64,000 bases of DNA from the NCBI RefSeq assembly GCF_014353015.1, contig NZ_CP060704.1, positions 2,195,001-2,259,000 on the forward strand. The letters are read 5' to 3'. Below, in pieces: positions 58,760 to 64,000 of this stretch. The number at the start of each line of letters is the position of its first letter. Position 1 is the stretch's first letter. The position numbers were made by a program, and so were the translations under genes. This DNA comes from Chitinimonas koreensis (GTDB lineage: Bacteria; Pseudomonadota; Gammaproteobacteria; Burkholderiales; Chitinimonadaceae). The notes under the pieces are model-generated. The model searched no databases, was not told where the DNA came from, and worked only from the letters and a program-made list of their open reading frames with translations.

Positions 58760-59299
58760 ATGGCAATCAGACCGATCACGAGAATGGGTGACCCGCTGCT
58801 GCTGCGCGTGGCCGACCCGATCGAACCGGAGGAATTCGGTTCGGCCGAACTGCTGGCGCTGATCCAGGATCTCAAGGACACCATGGTGGCGCAGAACGGC
58901 GCCGGCATCGCCGCGCCGCAGATCGGGGTGTCCAAGCAATTGACCATCTTCGGCGGCTTTAAGAGCCCGCGCTACCCGGACGCCGAGCCGGTGCCCTTCA
59001 CCATCCTGTGCAACCCGCTGCTGACGCCGATCGGCGAGCAGATGGAAGACGACTGGGAAGGCTGCCTGTCGGTGCCCGGCATGCGCGGCGTGGTGCCGCG
59101 CCACACCCAGCTGCGCTACCAGGGCTTCGACGAGCGCGGCCAGCCGATCGACCGCACGGTGTCGGGCTTTCACGCGCGGGTGGCGCAGCACGAGTGCGAC
59201 CACCTGTTCGGCATCCTCTACCCGATGCGGATCCGCGACATGAGCCGCTTCGGCTTCACCGACGTGCTCTTCCCCAACCAGCTGCCGCCGGAGGACTGA
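58760..59299 (+). CDS. def: Peptide deformylase
   Basis: Removes the N-formyl group from new proteins using a metal ion. The 179-residue protein has all three deformylase motifs: GAGIAAPQIG, EGCLSVP (metal-ligand Cys) and QHECDHL (metal-ligand His pair with catalytic Glu). I use the ATG at 58760 (MAIRPITRMGDP), the normal family start. The Shine-Dalgarno is weak. The following gene starts four bases after the stop. Confidence 0.94.
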   Translation: MAIRPITRMGDPLLLRVADPIEPEEFGSAELLALIQDLKDTMVAQNGAGIAAPQIGVSKQLTIFGGFKSPRYPDAEPVPFTILCNPLLTPIGEQMEDDWEGCLSVPGMRGVVPRHTQLRYQGFDERGQPIDRTVSGFHARVAQHECDHLFGILYPMRIRDMSRFGFTDVLFPNQLPPED

Positions 59300-59302
59300 A
59301 CC

Positions 59303-60778
59303 ATGAATCCCGCCTTCGATGCCGCCATCGCCGCCTACAACGAACGGCGCTGGCAGGACACCATCGGCCACGCCACGGCTGCGCTCAACGTCGAGCCGCA
59401 CAATCTCGACGCGCTCGAAGTGTTCGGCCTCGCCTGGTTCCGCCTGGGCGAGGTGCGCAACGCCATCGAGGCGCTCGAGTACTGCCACCAGAAGGAACCG
59501 GACAATCCGCGCTACGCCAGCAACCTCGGCGAGCTCTACCGCGCCGCCGGCCGCTACGACGAATCGGTCGCCATGCTGTCGCGCGCGGCGCAGAACGCGC
59601 CCGACGCGCTCGAGGTGCTCGAACGCGCCGGCCTGACCTGCCTCGACCTGGGCGAGATCGACGGCGCGATCAAGGCGCTGGCCAAGGTCGCCGAGCTCAA
59701 GCCCGGCATCGCGGTCACCCACTTCAACCTGGCCGAGGCCTACCGCCGCGCCGGCCGCTACGGCGAGGCGGCGGCCGGCTACCGGCGCGCGCTGGCGCTC
59801 GATCCCGGGCTGCTGGAGGCGCAGCAGCAGCTGGCGCTGAGCCTGCTGGCGGACGGCGACTACCCGGCCGGCTGGCAGGCCTTCGAATGGCGGCTCGACC
59901 CGGCGCTCAGCGTGCAGCCGGACCTGGCCGAGCCGCGCTGGCAGGGCCAGATCGAGGCCGGCCGCAAGGTCTTCGTCTACAGCGACCAGGGCCTGGGCGA
60001 CGCCATCCTGTTCGCCCGCTACCTGCCGCTGATCGCCGACCAGGGCGTGGCGCTGGTGGCGGAAGTGCCGGCGCCGCTGCTGAGCCTGTTCCGCGCCAGC
60101 TTCGCCGGCATCGAATTCGTCGCCGCCGGTGCCGAACGGCCGGCCTGCGACTGGCAGATCGCGCTGGGCAGCCTGCCCGGCCTGTTCGGCACCACCGTCG
60201 ACAGCGTGCCCAACATCACGCCCTACCTGCGCGCCGGCGAGGCCCGGCTGGCGGCCTGGAAGGCCCGGCTCGACCCGTACCGCGACTCGATCCGCGTCGC
60301 GGTGCGCTGGGCCGGCAACCCCGATGCGGCCGGCGTGCGCCAGCGCGACTGCCCGATCGAGCGCTTCGCCGAACAGTTCGCCGACGTGCCGCACCTGACC
60401 TTCGTCAACCTGCAGCTCGACCGCCGCGACGAGTTCGCCACGCTGGCGCGCTACGGCCGCACGGTCGACCTGTGCGACGAGATCGCCGATTTCGAGGACA
60501 CCGCCGCGCTGCTGGCCAACGTCGAGCTGGTGATCTCGGTCGACACCGCGGTGCTGAACCTGGCCGGCGCGCTCGACGTGCCGGCCTGGGGCCTCTTGCC
60601 GCACGCGCCCGAATGGCGCTGGCACGGCGTCGACCGGCGCTCGCGCTGGTACCCGGGCGTGGTGATCCATCCTCAGGCGCGCGTCGGCGACTGGACCGCA
60701 TCGCTGGCGGCGACGCGGCACGCGCTGCTGGCCCACCTCAACGCGGCGCTGACGCCGGCGCCGGACGCGGCCCAGTAG
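59303..60778 (+). CDS. TPR-repeat protein with glycosyltransferase-like domain
   Basis: A 491-residue protein. Residues 1 to about 180 form roughly five tetratricopeptide repeats (ALEVFGLAWFRLGEVRNAIE, NLGELYRAAGRYDESV, NLAEAYRRAGRYGEAAAGYR). Residues about 200-480 resemble the GT9/GT41-like glycosyltransferase domain found in such proteins (VYSDQGLGDAILFARYLP, VAVRWAGNPD, VELVISVDTAVLNLAGAL). Proteins of this kind are common beside flagellin-glycosylation genes. Together with the pse genes downstream, it may transfer or handle pseudaminic acid on flagellin; this is an inference from context. Confidence 0.8.
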   Translation: MNPAFDAAIAAYNERRWQDTIGHATAALNVEPHNLDALEVFGLAWFRLGEVRNAIEALEYCHQKEPDNPRYASNLGELYRAAGRYDESVAMLSRAAQNAPDALEVLERAGLTCLDLGEIDGAIKALAKVAELKPGIAVTHFNLAEAYRRAGRYGEAAAGYRRALALDPGLLEAQQQLALSLLADGDYPAGWQAFEWRLDPALSVQPDLAEPRWQGQIEAGRKVFVYSDQGLGDAILFARYLPLIADQGVALVAEVPAPLLSLFRASFAGIEFVAAGAERPACDWQIALGSLPGLFGTTVDSVPNITPYLRAGEARLAAWKARLDPYRDSIRVAVRWAGNPDAAGVRQRDCPIERFAEQFADVPHLTFVNLQLDRRDEFATLARYGRTVDLCDEIADFEDTAALLANVELVISVDTAVLNLAGALDVPAWGLLPHAPEWRWHGVDRRSRWYPGVVIHPQARVGDWTASLAATRHALLAHLNAALTPAPDAAQ

Positions 60779-60834
60779 GGCCGCCCGCGCGGTCGGCCCG
60801 ATTCGGCAGGACCACTCAGACAGAGGACGGAGCG

Positions 60835-61839
60835 ATGTTCGACAACAAGGCGATCCTGATCACCGGCGGCACCGGCTCGTTCGGCCGCAAGTTCATCCGC
60901 ACGCTGCTGGCGAGCGAACGGCCGCCGCGCCGGGTGGTGGTGTTCTCGCGCGACGAGCTCAAGCAGTTCGAGATGCAGCAGGAATTCAACGCGCCGAGCA
61001 TGCGCTACTTCCTCGGCGACGTGCGCGACGGTGACCGGCTGCGCCAAGCCATGCGCGGCATCGACTTCGTGGTGCACGCCGCCGCGCTCAAGCAGGTGCC
61101 GGCGGCCGAGTACAACCCGACCGAATGCATCCGCACCAACGTCTCGGGCGCCGAGAACGTGATCAACGCGGCGATCGAGAACGGCGTCGAGAAGGTGATC
61201 GCGCTGTCGACCGACAAGGCGGCCAGCCCGATCAACCTGTACGGCGCCACCAAGCTGCTGTCGGACAAGCTGTTCGTGGCCGCCAACAACATCGCCGGCG
61301 GTCAACGCACGCGCTTCGCCGTGGTGCGCTACGGCAACGTGGTCGGCTCGCGCGGCTCGGTGGTGCCGTTCTTCGAACGGCTGATCCGCGACGGCGCGAC
61401 CGAGCTGCCGATCACCGACGCGCGCATGACGCGCTTCTGGATCACGCTGGAACAGGGCGTCGACTTCGTGCTGAAGAACTTCGTGCGCATGCGCGGCGGC
61501 GAGGTGTTCGTGCCCAAGATCCCGTCGATCCGCATCGTCGACCTGGCCTGCGCGATGGCGCCCGGCCTGCCGCACAAGCTGGTCGGCATCCGCCCCGGCG
61601 AGAAGCTGCACGAGCTGATGGTGCCGCTGGACGATGCGCGGATGACGCTGGAGTTCGCCGACCATTACGTGATCCAGCCGTCGGCGCGCTTCACCAACGT
61701 CGACGTCGACTTCGCGCTCGACGGCGCCGGCGAGCAGGGCCGGCCGGTGGGCGAGGAGTTCGAATACCGCTCGGACACCAATCCGCACTTCCTGGGGCTC
61801 GACGAGATCGCCGCGCTGAACAATCCGGACGTCCCGTGA
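60835..61839 (+). CDS. pseB: UDP-N-acetylglucosamine 4,6-dehydratase (inverting), PseB
   Basis: First enzyme of pseudaminic acid synthesis, acting on UDP-GlcNAc. The 334-residue short-chain dehydrogenase/reductase starts MFDNKAILITGGTGSFGRKF (NADP loop), has the family DVRDGDRLRQA and HAAALKQVP, and the SPINLYGATKLLSDKL Tyr-x3-Lys catalytic motif. Length equals the Helicobacter and Campylobacter enzymes. GAGGACGGAG lies upstream of the ATG. A type C element separates it from pseC. Confidence 0.95.
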   Translation: MFDNKAILITGGTGSFGRKFIRTLLASERPPRRVVVFSRDELKQFEMQQEFNAPSMRYFLGDVRDGDRLRQAMRGIDFVVHAAALKQVPAAEYNPTECIRTNVSGAENVINAAIENGVEKVIALSTDKAASPINLYGATKLLSDKLFVAANNIAGGQRTRFAVVRYGNVVGSRGSVVPFFERLIRDGATELPITDARMTRFWITLEQGVDFVLKNFVRMRGGEVFVPKIPSIRIVDLACAMAPGLPHKLVGIRPGEKLHELMVPLDDARMTLEFADHYVIQPSARFTNVDVDFALDGAGEQGRPVGEEFEYRSDTNPHFLGLDEIAALNNPDVP

Positions 61840-61855
61840 TGCGGAACCTGCAGTA

Positions 61856-61995
61856 CAGGCGCCCGGCCGAGCCGGGCGCTCGCGGTCAGTGCGTGCCCGG
61901 ACGGGCTCTCGCTGATCTGTCCCGACTCCTCCCGCCCTCGCCGCCCCGGGTCCCCGCAAAGTCGGAGACTTGACGGGGTGGGCCAGAGGGCGCTT
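61856..61995. repeat. Type C bipartite element in the pse operon
   Basis: The hairpin CGCCCGGCCGAGCCGGGCG is followed after about 60 bases by CTCCCGCCCTCGCCGCC and a CCCCGCAAAGTC/GACTTGACGGGG hairpin. It lies between pseB and pseC. Confidence 0.65.
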
Positions 61996-62006
61996 TTGAG
62001 AATGCG

Positions 62007-63179
62007 ATGATTCCCTACGGCCGCCAGCAGATCGACCAGGACGACATCGACGCGGTGGTGGCGGTGCTGCAGTCGGACTGGCTCACCCAGGGCCCGACCA
62101 TCGGCCGCTTCGAGGCCGCGCTGGCGGCGCGCTGCGGCGCGGCCCACGGCGTGGCGGTGTGCAATGCCACCGCCGCGCTGCACCTCGCCTGCCTGGCCGC
62201 CGGCCTCGGTCCGGGCGACCGGCTGTGGACCAGCCCCAACACCTTCCTCGCCTCGGCCAACTGCGGCCGCTACTGCGGCGCCGAGGTCGATTTCGTCGAC
62301 ATCGACCCGGCCACCTGGAACATGGACGCGGACCTGCTGGAGGCCAAGCTCGAAGCCGCCGACCGGCTCGGCCGGCTGCCCCGCGTGGTGGTGCCGGTGG
62401 CCTTCTCCGGCCAGAGCTGCGACATGGCGCGCATCCACGCGCTGTCGCGCCGCTATGGCTTCAGCGTGATCGAGGACGCCTCGCACGCGGTCGGCGCCAG
62501 CTACCTGGGCCGGCCGGTCGGCTCGGGCGACCATGCCGACATGACGGTGTTCAGCTTCCACCCGGTCAAGATCGTCACCACCGGCGAGGGCGGCATGGTG
62601 CTGACCAACCGGCCCGAGCTGGCCGCGCGGCTCGAGCAGCTGCGCAGCCACGGCATGACGCGCGACCCGGCCCGCATGACCGAGCCGAGCCACGGCCCGT
62701 GGTACTACCAGCAGACCGAGCTCGGCTTCAACTACCGCATCACCGACCTGCAGGCCGCGCTGGGCCTGTCGCAGCTGGGCAAGCTCGACGCCTTCCTGGC
62801 CCGCCGCCGCGCGCTGGCGGCGCGCTACGACGCGCTGCTGGCCGATCTGCCGCTGACGCTGCCGACCCGCCAGCCCGGCGCCGAATCGGCCTGGCATCTC
62901 TACGTGGTGCGGCTGCGGCTGGGCGAGATCGGCCGCGGCCACCGCGAGGTGTTCGAGGCACTGCGCGCGTCCGGCATCGGCGTCAACCTGCACTACATCC
63001 CGGTCCACCTGCAGCCCTACTATCGCGCGCTGGGCTTCGCGCCCGGCGACTTCCCCGAGGCCGAGCGCTACTACGGCGAGGCGATCAGCCTGCCGCTGTA
63101 CGCCGGCCTGACCGATGCCGAGCAGGACCAGGTGGTCGGCGCGCTGCACGCTGCGCTGCGCAAGGCGCCGGCAGCCTAG
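62007..63179 (+). CDS. pseC: Pseudaminic acid pathway aminotransferase PseC
   Basis: PLP-dependent sugar aminotransferase that aminates the 4-keto sugar made by PseB. The 390-residue DegT/DnrJ/EryC1-family protein starts MIPYGRQQIDQDDIDAVVAV. The PLP-binding lysine is Lys188 in FSFHPVKIVTTGEGG; the EDASHAVG motif binds the cofactor ring. LHYIPVHLQPYYR is conserved in PseC. Order pseB-pseC-pseF-pseG supports the assignment. Confidence 0.94.
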   Translation: MIPYGRQQIDQDDIDAVVAVLQSDWLTQGPTIGRFEAALAARCGAAHGVAVCNATAALHLACLAAGLGPGDRLWTSPNTFLASANCGRYCGAEVDFVDIDPATWNMDADLLEAKLEAADRLGRLPRVVVPVAFSGQSCDMARIHALSRRYGFSVIEDASHAVGASYLGRPVGSGDHADMTVFSFHPVKIVTTGEGGMVLTNRPELAARLEQLRSHGMTRDPARMTEPSHGPWYYQQTELGFNYRITDLQAALGLSQLGKLDAFLARRRALAARYDALLADLPLTLPTRQPGAESAWHLYVVRLRLGEIGRGHREVFEALRASGIGVNLHYIPVHLQPYYRALGFAPGDFPEAERYYGEAISLPLYAGLTDAEQDQVVGALHAALRKAPAA

Positions 63180-63253
63180 GCGCAAGGATCGCCGGCCCGG
63201 CCGGCGGTGTGTCCAATCCGGCCGCCATCGGCGGCCCAGCAGGCGGCAACCGC

Positions 63254-63964
63254 ATGAGCAAGATCGCCCTGATTCCCGCGCGCGGCGGCAGCAAGCGCAT
63301 CCCGCGCAAGAACGTCAAGCCGTTCCACGGCCTGCCGATGATCGCCCACTCGATCCGTGCCGCGCTGCGCTCGGGCCTGTTCGACCGGGTGGTGGTCAGT
63401 ACCGAGGACGCCGAGATCGCGGCGGTGGCGCGCGCCCACGGCGCCGAGACGCCGTTCGAGCGGCCGCAGGCGCTCGCCGGCGACCATGCCGGCACGGTGC
63501 CGGTGATCCAGCACGCGATCGAGGCGCTGCGCCGCCAGGGCGATGCGCCCGAATACCTGTGCTGCCTCTACGCCACCGCGCCCTTCGTGCAGCCGGTCTA
63601 TCTGCGCCAGGGCTTCGAGGCGCTGGCGGCGCGGCCCGACAAGTCCTACGCCTTCCCGGTCACCACCTTCGCCTTCCCGGTGCAGCGCGCGGTGCGCATC
63701 GACGCCGCCGGCTGCATCGACGCGCTCTACCCGGAATACCGCGACACCCGCTCGCAGGACCTGGAGGAGGCCTACCACGACGCCGGCCAGTTCTACTGGG
63801 GCCGCAGCGAGGCCTGGCTGCGCGGCGACGTGGTGTTCTCGCCGTGCGCGCTGCCGATCGTGCTGCCGCGCTACCTGGTGCAGGACATCGACACCGCCGA
63901 GGACTGGCAGCGCGCCGAGCTGATGTACGCCGCGCTGCTGCGCACCGGCGAGATCGACGGATGA
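63254..63964 (+). CDS. pseF: Pseudaminic acid cytidylyltransferase PseF
   Basis: Activates pseudaminic acid as CMP-Pse. The 236-residue protein has the CMP-sugar synthetase N-terminal loop IALIPARGGSKRIPRKNVK, STEDAEIAAVARAHGAE in the middle, and the family DAGQFYWG motif followed by DIDTAEDWQRAE near the end. It overlaps pseG by four bases (ATGA), so the two are co-translated. Confidence 0.93.
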   Translation: MSKIALIPARGGSKRIPRKNVKPFHGLPMIAHSIRAALRSGLFDRVVVSTEDAEIAAVARAHGAETPFERPQALAGDHAGTVPVIQHAIEALRRQGDAPEYLCCLYATAPFVQPVYLRQGFEALAARPDKSYAFPVTTFAFPVQRAVRIDAAGCIDALYPEYRDTRSQDLEEAYHDAGQFYWGRSEAWLRGDVVFSPCALPIVLPRYLVQDIDTAEDWQRAELMYAALLRTGEIDG

Positions 63965-64000
63965 GGCTGCTGTTCCGCGCCGACGCCTCGCGCCGGATCG
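63961..64000 (+). CDS. pseG: Start of PseG, UDP-sugar hydrolase, cut by window end
   Basis: Only 13 codons are inside the window. They read MRLLFRADASRRI, matching the conserved PseG N-terminus with the LFRxDAS motif that precedes a nucleotide-binding GSGHVMR stretch. PseG removes UDP from the pseudaminic precursor. Position directly after pseF supports the call. Confidence 0.8.
   Translation, partial: MRLLFRADASRRI

Overview
This window is a GC-rich chromosomal segment, most likely from a betaproteobacterium of the Neisseriales or a close relative. That is an inference from gene content and order: a HexR-linked Entner-Doudoroff cluster, a smc/zipA/ligA neighbourhood, a sigma-54-driven flg cluster and a pse operon. 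There is no rRNA gene or other marker that fixes the genus. I saw no tRNA, rRNA, CRISPR array or intact insertion sequence.

Bases 1-24,500 form a carbon-uptake and glycolysis block. On the minus strand run zwf, pgl, glk, hexR and pgi, followed by a cut-off gene for a secreted protein. Divergent from zwf are edd and eda. Two HexR-type operators lie in the shared 442-bp promoter region. On the plus strand follow a LamB-type porin, a GH13 alpha-glucosidase, MalK, MalE, MalF and MalG, a small secreted protein that is only a pullulanase-type starch-binding domain, a lipoprotein GH13 alpha-amylase, an aldo/keto reductase, a GAPDH and a second MalE-like binding protein. Together these would break alpha-glucans outside the cytoplasm, import maltodextrins, hydrolyse them to glucose, phosphorylate it and send it through the Entner-Doudoroff route to GAPDH.

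Bases 24,600-37,400 hold flgBCDEFGHI, a small unknown gene, and flgJKL. Good sigma-54 promoters precede flgB and flgJ. As written, flgE and flgH each carry a one-base frameshift.

Bases 38,000-44,000 hold a TetR-type regulator and an alpha/beta hydrolase sharing a palindromic operator, a GDSL esterase lipoprotein, and smc. Bases 44,000-51,800 look like an accessory insertion between smc and zipA-ligA. It contains three periplasmic binding proteins with no transporter, fragments and frameshifted copies of chemosensory genes (CheA piece, CheY-like, CheC-like, histidine kinase), and a hipBA toxin-antitoxin pair behind an AT-rich operator. Then come zipA, a ligA with an unusual internal insertion, galU, a GNAT acetyltransferase, a frameshifted methylthioinosine phosphorylase-like gene and def. 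The window ends in a pseudaminic acid operon (TPR/glycosyltransferase, pseB, pseC, pseF, start of pseG), which normally supplies sugar for flagellin glycosylation.

Two features cut across the window. First, the gaps between genes are filled with several families of short palindromic or inverted-repeat elements, including a GTGAAACGTGAAA-ended element that stops 10-14 bases before start codons. Second, about eight genes or gene parts are broken by what look like single missing bases, mostly in short G or C runs. This pattern fits consensus sequencing error at least as well as real gene decay.
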